Shown here: positions 15,464 to 24,593 of the stretch, piece after piece
Layout of the letters: each line of letters begins with the position of its first letter
Position numbering within the stretch: position 1 is the stretch's first letter
From: Pseudomonas pudica
Lineage (GTDB): Bacteria > Pseudomonadota > Gammaproteobacteria > Pseudomonadales > Pseudomonadaceae
NCBI RefSeq assembly: GCF_015680405.1
Contig: NZ_JADLJS010000024.1
Coordinates: 16,015-80,014, forward strand
DNA: 64,000 nucleotides
Direction: 5' to 3'
The notes under the pieces: model-generated
What the model was told of the DNA's origin: nothing
Databases searched by the model: none
What the model saw: only the letters and a program-made list of their open reading frames with translations
Position numbers and translations under genes: made by a program

Positions 15464-17170
15464 ATGAAGCGTGGTCTGATCCTGTTGTTGTGGCTTTGCA
15501 GCCTTGGTGCCCAGGCTGCAGCTGATTCGTTGCGCATCAAGCAGCTGCAGCGTTGCGGCGACCTGCTTGGCGATGGCCAGCAGCAATGGTGCCTGCGCGC
15601 CGAGGGGCTAGGGGCGCAGCTGCCGACGGTCTGGCTCGGTGATGCGCGGCTGCCGACAGCCGATTTCGAGCGGCACGGTGACCGGCTTACGCTCAAATTG
15701 GCGGAACAAGCCCTGCGCAGTGCTCCGCTGTGGCTGGAAGACGGCGAGCGCACCAGCAACCCGGTTTGGCTCACCCGCCAGCGCAGCCATGTTGTGGCCG
15801 CCGGGCCTGATGAAGTGGCGAAGAACATGGATGGCCTCACCACCTATGTGGACCTGGTAAGCCTTTTGATCGAGGAAAAACATGATGGCTACGGCGAAGC
15901 CCGACGGATCGCCGCGAAGTACGGCGCCCAGGTCGTGGGTACCATACCGCCGCTGAATGTCTACCAGTTGCGCTTGCCAGTGGGCGACCTGGTGCAGCGC
16001 GACGCGATGATCCTGCGCATGGGCAGTGAAGTCAGCGTGGATGCAGTGATTGTCGAGGAGTCTGCCCCGGAGCGTGGCGAGGAAGGCAGCGGACGCGATG
16101 CCCAGGCCATCGATCAGGCGGATGAATGGGCCGCCAACCGCTTCATGGACGCGCTGTATTACTACCAGCGGCGAATTGCCGCTTCCAGCTTGCCGGTGCA
16201 ACCGGTGCGGGTCGGGGTGATCGAGCGAGAGGTGGACTTCGACGCGCCAGGGTTCAGCCATTATCGAGGGCGCTGCGAGCAGGCGCAGACGTGCCTGTAT
16301 GCGCGCGACGATGACCGCCCAGGCAGTCACGGCAGCCATGTGGCCGGTATCCTGGCGAACCAGGATGAAGGCTTTTTGCCAAGGCTGGGCAAGCACAGTC
16401 CTGGCTTCGAGGTGATTGTCGAGCGCAACTCGGATGCCGGTATCACCGCCAATATCGCTGCATCGGTGAACCTGGTCGAGGATGGGGTGCGGGTGTTGAA
16501 CTGGAGCTGGGGCATCCATCGGGTAGGGGCGCGCGATGTCAAAGGTGACGAAGTCGATTCGCTGGTGCGTTCCGGGCTGGCCATGAGTGGCTATGAGGAA
16601 CTGCTCGAGGAGTTCTTCCTGTGGCTGCGCGCCGAGCACCCTGATGTGGTGGTGGTCAACTCGGCGGGTAATGGTGCGTCCTGGTCGGGTACGGATGAAT
16701 ATCGCCTGCCATCGTCGTTCATCACCGAACAATTGCTGGTGGTGGGCGGGCACCAGCGCAGTGACAAGTCAGTGGCGGTCGAACACCCTGGCCATGTGCG
16801 CAAGCGTCATAGCTCCAACATCGACATGCGCGTGGATGTCAGTGCGGCGGCCTGCATTCGCCCGGGTGCGGGCGCTGCGCATTGTGGCACGTCGTACGCA
16901 ACACCGCTGGTGACTGCAACCGTGGCGACGATGCTGTCGATCAACCCGGCCCTGACCCCCGAACAGGTGCGCATGCTGTTGCGACGCAGCGCCTTGACCC
17001 TGGGCGCCGAGCAGGATTTCGAAGCGATGGACGCCGAGGACCTGACGGCGCCGATCCTGCCGTCTGAGCGTGGCGGCCAACTGAACCACCCCGACCTGGG
17101 GCGTTCGGCGCGCCTGGACATGCAGCGCGCCCTGGACCTTGCAGTGCAGAGCCGGGAGCGGGTGCGCTGA
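15464..17170 (+). CDS. Exported S8-family subtilisin-like protease with Glu at the catalytic Asp site
   Basis: 568 residues from ATG 15464; a signal peptide (KRGLILLLWLCSLGAQAAA) is followed by about 230 residues without a recognised domain and then an S8 peptidase domain. His289 (SHGSHVAGI), oxyanion Asn403 (NSAGNG) and Ser477 (GTSYATP) are intact. The first motif reads VGVIEREVD where the family has VAVID(S/T)GVD, so the catalytic Asp is Glu254 (codon at 16223). A GTG at 15446 is an alternative start but would precede the signal peptide. Probably periplasmic or secreted; substrate unknown. Confidence 0.8.
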   Translation: MKRGLILLLWLCSLGAQAAADSLRIKQLQRCGDLLGDGQQQWCLRAEGLGAQLPTVWLGDARLPTADFERHGDRLTLKLAEQALRSAPLWLEDGERTSNPVWLTRQRSHVVAAGPDEVAKNMDGLTTYVDLVSLLIEEKHDGYGEARRIAAKYGAQVVGTIPPLNVYQLRLPVGDLVQRDAMILRMGSEVSVDAVIVEESAPERGEEGSGRDAQAIDQADEWAANRFMDALYYYQRRIAASSLPVQPVRVGVIEREVDFDAPGFSHYRGRCEQAQTCLYARDDDRPGSHGSHVAGILANQDEGFLPRLGKHSPGFEVIVERNSDAGITANIAASVNLVEDGVRVLNWSWGIHRVGARDVKGDEVDSLVRSGLAMSGYEELLEEFFLWLRAEHPDVVVVNSAGNGASWSGTDEYRLPSSFITEQLLVVGGHQRSDKSVAVEHPGHVRKRHSSNIDMRVDVSAAACIRPGAGAAHCGTSYATPLVTATVATMLSINPALTPEQVRMLLRRSALTLGAEQDFEAMDAEDLTAPILPSERGGQLNHPDLGRSARLDMQRALDLAVQSRERVR

Positions 17171-17254
17171 ACGGTGGCCGCTGCCGGACAAATTCCGTAA
17201 CATCGCGCCCGCTTGTTTTCGATTTGTCCATCCGGACTGCACCACAGGATACCC

Positions 17255-18697
17255 ATGAAACCCGCCCGACTCCGTGCCGACGTGCTCGCCGGCCTGACCA
17301 CCTCGTTCGCCCTGGTGCCCGAGTGCATCGCCTTTGCCCTGGTGGCTCACCTCAACCCGCTGATGGGCCTGTATGGCGCCTTCATCATCTGCACCCTGAC
17401 GGCGCTGTTCGGTGGTCGGCCGGGGATGATTTCCGGTGCCGCCGGCTCGATGGCGGTGGTGATCGTTGCGCTGGTGGTGCAGCACGGTGCGCAGTACCTG
17501 CTGGCCACGGTCTTGCTGGGCGGCGTGGTGATGATCCTGTTCGGCTTGCTGCGCCTGGGCAAGCTGGTGCGGTTGGTGCCATACCCGGTGATGCTCGGCT
17601 TCGTCAACGGCCTGGCTATCGTCATCGCCATGGCCCAGCTGGAGCACTTCAAGGAGGGCGGGCACTGGCTAGGCGGTGTACCGCTGTACCTGATGATCGG
17701 CCTGGTGGCGCTGACCATGACGGTGGTCTATGTGCTGCCGAAGTTGACCCGTGCGGTGCCGCCAGCGCTGGTAGCGATCCTTGGTGTTGGTTTGCTGGTG
17801 TACCTGCTAGATCTGCCTACCCGCACCCTGGGCGACATGGCGCGCATCGCCGGTGGCCTGCCACAGCTGGCCCTGCCAGACGTGCCGTGGAACCTCGAGA
17901 CCCTGAAGATCATCGCCCCCTACGCGGTGCTGATGGCCATGGTCGGCCTGCTGGAAACCCTGCTGACGCTCAACCTGACCGATGAAATCACCGAGAGCCG
18001 TGGCTACCCGGACCGCGAGTGCGTGGCACTGGGCGCGGCCAACATGGTTTCCGGCCTGTGCGGTGGCATGGGGGGCTGCGCGATGATCGGCCAGACGGTA
18101 ATCAACCTCAGTTCCAATGGCCGCGGCCGGCTGTCGGGCGTGGTGGCCGGGGTGATGGTCCTGCTGTTCGTGTTGTTCCTGTCGCCGCTTATCGAGCGCA
18201 TTCCGCTGGCGGCGCTGGTCGGGGTGATGTTCGTTGTGGCGCAGCAGACGTTTGCCTGGGCGTCTTTGCGGGTGCTGCACAAGGTGCCGGTCAGCGATGT
18301 GCTGGCGATCATCGCGGTGACCGTGGTCACGGTGTTCACCGACCTGGCGGTGGCGGTGCTGTTCGGCATCGTCATCGCGGCGGTGAACTTTGCCTGGCAG
18401 CATGCGCGGGAGCTGTATGCCGATAGCCGTGAGGATGGGGAGGGCGGCAAGCGTTACCAGGTGCACGGCACACTGTTCTTTGCCTCGACTACGGTGTTCC
18501 TGAACCAGTTCGACCCGGCTAACGACCCGGCCAAGGTGACCCTGGACTGCCAGCATTTGAGCTTTGTCGATTATTCGGCGATTGCGGCGTTGAAGACCTT
18601 GCGGGAGCGGTATGCGAGGGCGGGCAAGCAGTTGCGGGTGGTGCATCTGTCCGAGCGATGCAAGAAGCTGCTGAAGCGGGCTGGGGAGCAGCACTGA
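17255..18697 (+). CDS. SulP-family anion transporter with STAS domain
   Basis: 480 residues: an N-terminal membrane domain of about 11-12 helices (start RADVLAGLTTSFALVPECIAFALVAHLNPLMGLYG) and a C-terminal cytoplasmic STAS domain from about residue 405 to the end (VTLDCQHLSFVDYSAIAALKTL). SulP proteins carry sulfate, bicarbonate or dicarboxylates; the substrate here cannot be told from sequence. ATG 17255 follows an ACAGGA site. An in-frame codon at 17213 lies upstream without one. A REP pair follows, separating it from the convergent fusA. Confidence 0.88.
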   Translation: MKPARLRADVLAGLTTSFALVPECIAFALVAHLNPLMGLYGAFIICTLTALFGGRPGMISGAAGSMAVVIVALVVQHGAQYLLATVLLGGVVMILFGLLRLGKLVRLVPYPVMLGFVNGLAIVIAMAQLEHFKEGGHWLGGVPLYLMIGLVALTMTVVYVLPKLTRAVPPALVAILGVGLLVYLLDLPTRTLGDMARIAGGLPQLALPDVPWNLETLKIIAPYAVLMAMVGLLETLLTLNLTDEITESRGYPDRECVALGAANMVSGLCGGMGGCAMIGQTVINLSSNGRGRLSGVVAGVMVLLFVLFLSPLIERIPLAALVGVMFVVAQQTFAWASLRVLHKVPVSDVLAIIAVTVVTVFTDLAVAVLFGIVIAAVNFAWQHARELYADSREDGEGGKRYQVHGTLFFASTTVFLNQFDPANDPAKVTLDCQHLSFVDYSAIAALKTLRERYARAGKQLRVVHLSERCKKLLKRAGEQH

Positions 18698-18709
18698 GAG
18701 TGGTTGTTG

Positions 18710-18801
18710 CCTGTACCGGCCTCTTCGCGGCTAAAGCCGCTCCCACAGGTGTTATGCATTCCCTGTGGGAGCGGCTTTAGCCGCGAAGAGGCCGGTACAG
18801 G
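18710..18801. repeat. Inverted REP pair (cctcttcgcgg family), likely bidirectional terminator
   Basis: Two nearly perfect 40-base copies in inverted orientation (18710-18749 and 18772-18801) around a 22-base spacer. They would fold into a long stem between the convergent sulP and fusA stop codons, which are only 112 bases apart. Confidence 0.85.
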
Positions 18802-18809
18802 CGAATGAA

Positions 18810-20921
18810 CTATTCCCCGCGGTTCTTCTTGACGATGGCATCGGCAATGCTCGCCGGTGCCTCGGCATAACGGGTGAACTCCATCGAGAAGCTGGCCCGG
18901 CCCTGGGTCATGGAGCGCATCGAGGTGGCGTAGCCGAACATCTCGCCCAGCGGTACCTCGGCACGGATCACCTTGCCGGCCGGCGTTTCATCACCATCCT
19001 GAATCATCCCGCGGCGCCGGCTCAGGTCGCCAAGGATGTCACCCTGGTACTCCTCCGGGGTCACCACTTCCACCTTCATCACCGGCTCCAGCAACACCGC
19101 TCCACCTTTCTGCGACAGCTGCTTGGTGGCCATCGAGGCGGCGATCTTGTAGGCCATTTCGTTCGAGTCGACATCGTGGTACGAGCCGTCGTACACCGCC
19201 GCCTTCAGGTTGATCAGCGGGTAGCCGGCCAGCACGCCGTTCTTCATCTGCTCCTCGATGCCTTTCTGGATCGCCGGGATGTACTCGCGTGGTACCACGC
19301 CGCCAACGATCTCGTTGATGAACTCCAGGCCTTCCTTGCCCTCGTCGCCGGGGGCGAAGCGGATCCAGCAGTGACCGTACTGCCCTCGGCCACCGGACTG
19401 GCGGACAAAGCGGCCCTCGATCTCGCAGGTGTTGCGGATTTTCTCGCGGTAGGCCACCTGCGGTTTGCCGATGTTGGCCTCGACGTTGAACTCGCGGCGC
19501 ATGCGGTCGACGATGATGTCCAGGTGCAACTCGCCCATGCCCGAGATGATGGTCTGGCCGGTCTCCTCATCGGTGCGCACGCGGAATGACGGGTCTTCCT
19601 GGGCCAGCTTGCCCAGGGCTATGCCCATTTTTTCCTGGTCGGCCTTGGTCTTTGGCTCCACCGCCACGGAAATCACCGGGTCGGGGAAGTCCATGCGCTC
19701 CAGGATGATCGGCTTGTCCATGTCGCACAGGGTGTCGCCGGTGGTCACGTCCTTCATGCCGATCAGCGCGGCGATGTCGCCGGCGCACACGTCCTTGATT
19801 TCGGCGCGCTGGTTGGCGTGCATCTGCACCATGCGACCGATGCGTTCCTTCTTGCCCTTGACCGAGTTGAGCACCGCGTTGCCGGAGCTGAGCACGCCGG
19901 AGTAGACCCGGGCGAAGGTCAGGGTGCCGACGAACGGGTCGGTGGCGATCTTGAATGCCAGGGCCGAGAACGGCTCGCTGTCATCGGCGTGTCGCTCCAG
20001 GTGCTTTTCTTCGTCATCCGGGTCGGTGCCCTTGATGGCCGGGATCTCCGACGGGGCGGGCAGGTAGTCGATGACCGCGTCGAGCATCAGCGGCACGCCC
20101 TTGTTCTTGAACGACGAGCCGAGGATGGTCGGCACGATCTCGTTGTTCAGGGTGCGTTTGCGCAGGCCGGCCTTGATCTCTTCGATGCTTAACGCTTCGC
20201 CTTCGAGAAACTTGGTGAGCAGTTCGTCATCGGCCTCGGCCGCTGCCTCGACCATGTGCGCGCGCCACTCGTCGGCCAGTGCCTGCAGTTCGGCGGGGAT
20301 GTCTTCCTCGCGGTAGCTGGTGCCCTGGTCGGCATCGTTCCAGTAGATCGCCTTCATCTTCACCAGGTCGATCTGGCCAATGAAGTTCTCTTCGCTGCCG
20401 ATCGCCAGCTGGATCGGTACCGGGTGGTGGCCCAGGCGCTGATCGATCTGCCTGACCACGCGCAGGAAGTCGGCGCCCTGGCGGTCCATCTTGTTGATGT
20501 AGGCAAGGCGGGGCACGTGGTACTTGTTGGCCTGGCGCCATACGGTCTCGGACTGAGGTTCGACCCCGTCCGCGCCGCTGAACACCACCACCGCGCCATC
20601 GAGCACGCGCAGCGAGCGTTCCACCTCGATGGTGAAGTCGACGTGGCCCGGGGTGTCGATGATGTTGAAGCGGTACTTGTGGGCGAACTGCTTGGTCGAG
20701 CCCTGCCAGAAGGCAGTGGTCGCCGCCGAAGTGATGGTGATGCCGCGCTCCTGCTCCTGGGCCATCCAGTCCATGGTCGCGGCACCATCGTGCACTTCGC
20801 CCATCTTGTGATTGACCCCGGTGTAGAACAGGATCCGCTCGGTGGTCGTGGTCTTGCCGGCGTCCACGTGGGCGACGATACCGATATTGCGGTACAGCTC
20901 GATGGGCGTTGTACGGGCCAT
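18810..20921 (-). CDS. fusA: Elongation factor G, second copy
   Basis: Translational GTPase of 703 residues with the full EF-G layout. G-domain motifs: AHVDAGKTTT (P-loop), RGITIT, DTPGHVDF and NKMDRQGAD. EF-G domains III-V follow, with GGRGQYGHCWIRF and SMTQGRASFSMEF. It is not beside tufA, rpsG or rpsL, so it is probably the extra EF-G carried by pseudomonads rather than the str-operon copy. It may specialise in translocation or in ribosome recycling; the sequence alone does not decide. Monocistronic. Confidence 0.93.
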   Translation of the reverse strand: MARTTPIELYRNIGIVAHVDAGKTTTTERILFYTGVNHKMGEVHDGAATMDWMAQEQERGITITSAATTAFWQGSTKQFAHKYRFNIIDTPGHVDFTIEVERSLRVLDGAVVVFSGADGVEPQSETVWRQANKYHVPRLAYINKMDRQGADFLRVVRQIDQRLGHHPVPIQLAIGSEENFIGQIDLVKMKAIYWNDADQGTSYREEDIPAELQALADEWRAHMVEAAAEADDELLTKFLEGEALSIEEIKAGLRKRTLNNEIVPTILGSSFKNKGVPLMLDAVIDYLPAPSEIPAIKGTDPDDEEKHLERHADDSEPFSALAFKIATDPFVGTLTFARVYSGVLSSGNAVLNSVKGKKERIGRMVQMHANQRAEIKDVCAGDIAALIGMKDVTTGDTLCDMDKPIILERMDFPDPVISVAVEPKTKADQEKMGIALGKLAQEDPSFRVRTDEETGQTIISGMGELHLDIIVDRMRREFNVEANIGKPQVAYREKIRNTCEIEGRFVRQSGGRGQYGHCWIRFAPGDEGKEGLEFINEIVGGVVPREYIPAIQKGIEEQMKNGVLAGYPLINLKAAVYDGSYHDVDSNEMAYKIAASMATKQLSQKGGAVLLEPVMKVEVVTPEEYQGDILGDLSRRRGMIQDGDETPAGKVIRAEVPLGEMFGYATSMRSMTQGRASFSMEFTRYAEAPASIADAIVKKNRGE

Positions 20922-20994
20922 GGCGGACTACCTGCGGATGAACGGATTCTCCCACGGTAGCAGAACGGGAGAATCCTGCTTTACCGCCGGGCCG

Positions 20995-21420
20995 TCAGTC
21001 GGCCTGGGCTTGCAGCAGCCACTGGCCATCCACTTCGCGGGCCAGGCCGCTGGCAGGCAGCAGGGCCAGCAGGCGCGCGTGCAGGGCAGCCTCTGTGAAG
21101 GTCTTGAGGGTGGCCAGGTCCAGTGCGCCGACCAGGTTGAGATCGGCCTTGGTGTATGACAGCCAGGCCTTTTTCAGGGCCTGGGCGACGTCGCTGCCGG
21201 AGGTGCTGGCAAAGCGGCGGTGCCATTGGCTGCCGTCGAAGGTGAAGGTGTGGGCGTGGCTGTAGGTGCCTTGGTCGCCACCTTCGGTGCAGCGATGGCA
21301 ACGGCACGCGCCTTCGCCGAAGGCGTTGCGCAGGTAGCTGTTGAAGTCCACCACGGGCTTGAGGGACAGGCGTTTGTCGACTTCGAACAGGTCGGCGATC
21401 AGGGGTTCTTCGGCGCTCAC
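20995..21420 (-). CDS. Conserved hypothetical protein with CRCHRC motif
   Basis: 141 residues, not recognised as a named family. A CxCxxC cluster (GACRCHRCTEGG, about residue 40) suggests metal or redox binding. The rest is mixed and soluble with no signal or membrane segment. The start is best set at the GTG at 21420, which has GAGGA six bases upstream; an upstream in-frame start at 21459 has no ribosome site. Upstream of fusA and on the same strand, separated by 73 bases. Confidence 0.6.
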   Translation of the reverse strand: MSAEEPLIADLFEVDKRLSLKPVVDFNSYLRNAFGEGACRCHRCTEGGDQGTYSHAHTFTFDGSQWHRRFASTSGSDVAQALKKAWLSYTKADLNLVGALDLATLKTFTEAALHARLLALLPASGLAREVDGQWLLQAQAD

Positions 21421-21498
21421 TCGGTATCCTCGTGTGGTGTGGCATGCATCGGCGGGCACCCTAACAGATCGGGCCCTTCAGATCACCTTTTGCAGGCC

Positions 21499-21580
21499 CG
21501 GCCTCTTCGCGGGTAAACCCGCTCCCACAGGTACTGCGCATGCGGTCCCTGTGGGGCGGGTTTACCCGCGAAGAGGCCAG
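21499..21580. repeat. Inverted REP pair (cctcttcgcgg family)
   Basis: Two copies of the cggcctcttcgcgggtaaacccgctcccacagg type facing each other around gtactgcgcatgcggt, in the gap between a minus-strand and a plus-strand gene. Confidence 0.85.
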
Positions 21581-21651
21581 TAGAGACAATAGAGACCACC
21601 TGCCGTACTCTACGCGCCCATACGCCTACACACCCACTGAGGTAACCCCGC

Positions 21652-21954
21652 TTGAGCACCAAGTACCCGTACATCGCCACCATCACCGTCAGCGCCGAAG
21701 ACCGTGGCGGCGACGCCGAGGCCTCGGAAAACCCCAACATGCGCGTTGGTCTGGAAGCGGTGACCGAAACGCTGAAGAAGGTGCATTTCGTCGGTACGCT
21801 CGCAGCCCCCGAAAAGAACGCCACACACATCTGCGTGACCCTGGAGAACGGCCTGACCTACTACGGCCCGATCGTCAACGGCCACGCCGAGCTCGAAGGC
21901 GGCTGGATTGCCTTCGAGTCCGACATGCTCACTCCGGCAGAACTGGGTTTGTAA
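21652..21954 (+). CDS. Small conserved hypothetical protein
   Basis: 100-residue soluble protein read from TTG 21652, with GAGG about nine bases upstream (actgaggtaaccccgc). It has no signal peptide or membrane segment. It is predicted mixed alpha/beta with ITVSAEDRGGD and HICVTLENGLTYYGPIVNGHAELEGGWIAFESD. No family recognised. It is convergent with the aminotransferase gene, only 3 bases between stops, so both genes probably share terminator signals. Confidence 0.6.
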   Translation: MSTKYPYIATITVSAEDRGGDAEASENPNMRVGLEAVTETLKKVHFVGTLAAPEKNATHICVTLENGLTYYGPIVNGHAELEGGWIAFESDMLTPAELGL

Positions 21955-21957
21955 GTA

Positions 21958-23208
21958 TCAGTTCAGCTCGGTCAGGCACTGCTCGAGGATATCCAGGCCC
22001 TCCTCGAGCACTTCGGCCTCGATGGTCAGCGGTGCCAGCAGGCGGATGATGTGCCGCGCCTTGCCGCTCGGCATCAGCAACAGGCCCTTGGCCCGCGCCG
22101 CTTCCATCACCTTGGCCAGTTGCGCCGGTGCCGGGCTGCCGTCGGCATTGACGAATTCGATCCCGCGCATGGCGCCGACGCCGGTCAGGCGGCCGATGAA
22201 CGGGCTCAGGCCCGAGGCCTTCCAGTGCTCGAAGCGGCGCACGATTGCCTGCTCCTGGCGCTCACCCCAGGTAGCGACGTTCTCGTCGGTCATCTGCGCC
22301 AGGCTGGCCAGGGCCGCTGCGCAGGCGATCGGGTTGCCAGAGTAGGTGCCACCCAGGCCGCCTTTGGGCAGCGCTGCCATCAACTCCTTGCGCCCGACCA
22401 CTGCACCCAGCGGCATGCCGCCGGCAATGCTCTTGGCCAATAGCAGCAGGTCGGGCTCGAGCCCTAAGCGCGGGAAGGCGAAGCGCTGGCCGGTGCGGCC
22501 GAAGCCCGACTGGATCTCGTCGATGATGATCAGGATGCCGCGCTCGTCGCAGAAGCGGCGCAGGGCCTGGGCGAAAGCTGGGTCAAGGGCGAGGAAGCCG
22601 CCTTCGCCCTGCACCGGCTCGAAGATGAACGCCGCCACGTCCTCCACTGCCAGCTCGACGCTGAACAGGCGGTCCATGGCCTTGAGGGCCTGTTCGCAGG
22701 TAACCCCAGTGTCGGCGCTGGGGTAGGGCAGGTGATAAACCGGCCCCGGCAGTTCACCGACCCGCTGCTTGTACGGGGCGACCTTGCCGTTGAGGTTCAG
22801 GGTGGCCAGGGTGCGACCGTGGAAGCCGCCGTCGAAGGCAATGATGGCGCGTTTTCCGGTGGCACCACGGGCCACTTTCAGGGCGTTTTCCGCAGCTTCC
22901 GCGCCACTGTTGGTGAGCATGCCGGCCAATGGGTAGCTGACTGGTACGAATTGGCTCAGTTGTTCCATCAGCGCCAGGTATGGGCCGTGGGGGGCTGCGT
23001 TGAAGGCGTAGTGGGTCAGGCGAGCGGCCTGGGTCTGGATCGCCTCGACCACGGCCGGGTTGCAGTGGCCCAGGTTGAGTACACCGATACCGCCGACGAA
23101 GTCGATGTAACGTTTGCCGTCGGTGTCCCAGACTTCGGCATTGCGGCCATGGGAAAGTGTGATCGGATGAACGATGGCAATGGACTGGCTGATACTTTCC
23201 TGGTTCAT
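21958..23208 (-). CDS. gabT: Class III PLP aminotransferase, 4-aminobutyrate aminotransferase-like
   Basis: 416 residues with the full class III fold. Seen: FVGGIGVLNLGHCNP, TNSGAEAAENALKVAR (phosphate-binding SGAEA), DGGFHGRT, EPVQGEGGF, IIDEIQSGFGRTG (PLP-pyridine Asp) and LLLAKSIAGGMPLGAVVG with the Schiff-base Lys. Closest to GabT (GABA to succinate semialdehyde), though close paralogues act on 5-aminovalerate, beta-alanine or putrescine. No succinate-semialdehyde dehydrogenase is adjacent. ATG 23208 is used; a GTG at 23214 with AAAGG upstream is also plausible. A LysR regulator and a GABA-type permease lie upstream. Confidence 0.87.
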   Translation of the reverse strand: MNQESISQSIAIVHPITLSHGRNAEVWDTDGKRYIDFVGGIGVLNLGHCNPAVVEAIQTQAARLTHYAFNAAPHGPYLALMEQLSQFVPVSYPLAGMLTNSGAEAAENALKVARGATGKRAIIAFDGGFHGRTLATLNLNGKVAPYKQRVGELPGPVYHLPYPSADTGVTCEQALKAMDRLFSVELAVEDVAAFIFEPVQGEGGFLALDPAFAQALRRFCDERGILIIIDEIQSGFGRTGQRFAFPRLGLEPDLLLLAKSIAGGMPLGAVVGRKELMAALPKGGLGGTYSGNPIACAAALASLAQMTDENVATWGERQEQAIVRRFEHWKASGLSPFIGRLTGVGAMRGIEFVNADGSPAPAQLAKVMEAARAKGLLLMPSGKARHIIRLLAPLTIEAEVLEEGLDILEQCLTELN

Positions 23209-23265
23209 GGGCACGCGGACCTTTGTTCGAATTTCTTATTATCCAAGCGTGTTGGCAGGTTATTC

Positions 23266-23288
23266 CGCAAACGAATTATTCGATTGCG
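23266..23288. promoter_or_regulatory. 23-bp near-perfect palindrome upstream of the gabT-like gene
   Basis: The sequence cgcaaacgaattattcgattgcg is its own reverse complement at 20 of 22 non-central positions. It is centred about 70 bases upstream of the aminotransferase start. The symmetry and place suggest an operator; the binding protein is not known. Confidence 0.45.
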
Positions 23289-23329
23289 ATCATTCCATGG
23301 ATTCGTGATCTCGCCATTTTTTTGTTACC

Positions 23330-23432
23330 TGTGCCGGCCTCTTCGCGGGCTTGCCCGCTCCCACAGGTACTGCACAGTGTTCAAACCTGCAGCGATCCTG
23401 TGGGAGCGGGCAAGCCCGCGAAGAGGCCGATG
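23330..23432. repeat. Inverted REP pair (cctcttcgcgg family)
   Basis: Two inverted copies with the variant core gcgggcttgcccgc (tgccggcctcttcgcgggcttgcccgctcccacagg and its complement) separated by about 32 bases. Lies directly past the LysR stop, where it may serve as terminator. Confidence 0.85.
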
Positions 23433-23441
23433 CAGGCAGCA

Positions 23442-24338
23442 TCAATCCCCCTCGGCCACCCGCTCCCGAATCCACTGCACGAAGGCCCTGACCTTGGGCA
23501 CTTCGGCCGCATGCTCGGCATGGGCGATGAAGTGCCGGCCATTGCTCGCCACCGGGTGGTCCCAGGCCACCACCAGCTTGCCCTCGCTCAGCTCTTCGGC
23601 CACAAGGTAGCGCGGAATCAGGGCGATGCCGCAGCCGGCAATGGCCGCGCGGATGCACAGGTAGAACGTGTCGAAGCGGGGCCCGTGGTAGCTGTTCTGG
23701 CTGTGCAGCCCCAGCCCCAGGAACCATTCGTGCCAGGCCTCCGGGCGCGACACGCACTGCAACAGGCGGTGTTCGGTCAGCGCCTGGGCACTGTCGAAAC
23801 GGTAATTGGCCAGCAGTTGCGGGCTGCACACCGGCACCACTTCCTCGCTGAACAACTCGATGCAGGTTGCCCCGGGCCAGGTGCCCTGGCCGAAGAAAAA
23901 CGCAATGTCGGCCTTGGCCTGCACCAGATCGAACGGCTCCAGCTCGTTGCGGATATCCAGGTGAATGCGCGGGTAGCGGTCGCCAAAACCCTTCAGCCGG
24001 GGTACCAGCCAGCGTGCGCCGAAGGTGGGCTGTGTGGCGATGCGCAGCACTTCGGTCTCGTCGCCGTAGCTGAGGATGTAGCGGCTGGAAATGTCGATCT
24101 GGGTGAGGATCTTGTTCACTTCGGTGAGGTACAGCGCGCCTGCCGGGGTCAGGTGCAGGCGCCGGCGAATGCGCTGGAACAGCGAGTGCGACAGCATGTC
24201 TTCGAGCTGCGCTACCTGCTTGCTGACGGCGCTCTGGGTCAGGTGCAGTTCCTGGGCCGCGCGGGTGAAACTCAGGTGGCGGGCGGCCGCTTCGAAGCAC
24301 TGAAGGGCGGTGGTCGAAGGCATCAGGCGTTTGGACAT
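23442..24338 (-). CDS. LysR-type transcriptional regulator
   Basis: 298 residues; N-terminal winged HTH (TTALQCFEAAARHLSFTRAAQELHLTQSAVSKQVAQLE) and a C-terminal effector-binding domain of the GcvA-like subgroup (LVPRLKGFGDRYPRIHLDI). ATG 24338 chosen; an in-frame TTG lies nine bases upstream. It sits between the gabT-like gene (same strand) and the divergently transcribed permease, the usual place for a regulator of such genes. Effector unknown; a GABA-related amino acid is a reasonable guess. Confidence 0.87.
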   Translation of the reverse strand: MSKRLMPSTTALQCFEAAARHLSFTRAAQELHLTQSAVSKQVAQLEDMLSHSLFQRIRRRLHLTPAGALYLTEVNKILTQIDISSRYILSYGDETEVLRIATQPTFGARWLVPRLKGFGDRYPRIHLDIRNELEPFDLVQAKADIAFFFGQGTWPGATCIELFSEEVVPVCSPQLLANYRFDSAQALTEHRLLQCVSRPEAWHEWFLGLGLHSQNSYHGPRFDTFYLCIRAAIAGCGIALIPRYLVAEELSEGKLVVAWDHPVASNGRHFIAHAEHAAEVPKVRAFVQWIRERVAEGD

Positions 24339-24373
24339 GACGGGCAAATACCGAGCAAAAAAGGAAGGAGTTC

Positions 24374-24388
24374 ATTCCATAACGGAAT
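24374..24388. promoter_or_regulatory. Candidate LysR-type operator
   Basis: Perfect 5-5-5 inverted repeat attcc-ataac-ggaat, which fits the T-N11-A pattern of LysR-type sites. It is 36 bases upstream of the regulator start, in the 255-base divergent lysR-permease gap. Confidence 0.4.
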
Positions 24389-24593
24389 CATGTGTTTCGA
24401 AAAGGTCGTTTGTTGACCCCGCCCTATAGATTAATACTGACCTGGATCAACGATTACAACCGGTCGTGCGAAGAGGAGGTCAGTACCCGCTTCCGGCATC
24501 TGCAAAACAACAACAACGAACATCAGAAATTTATAAGAATTCTGCTCCAGTCTTCAGCCGCCTTGCTGCGGCCGACCCATTCGAGGGTTCTTC

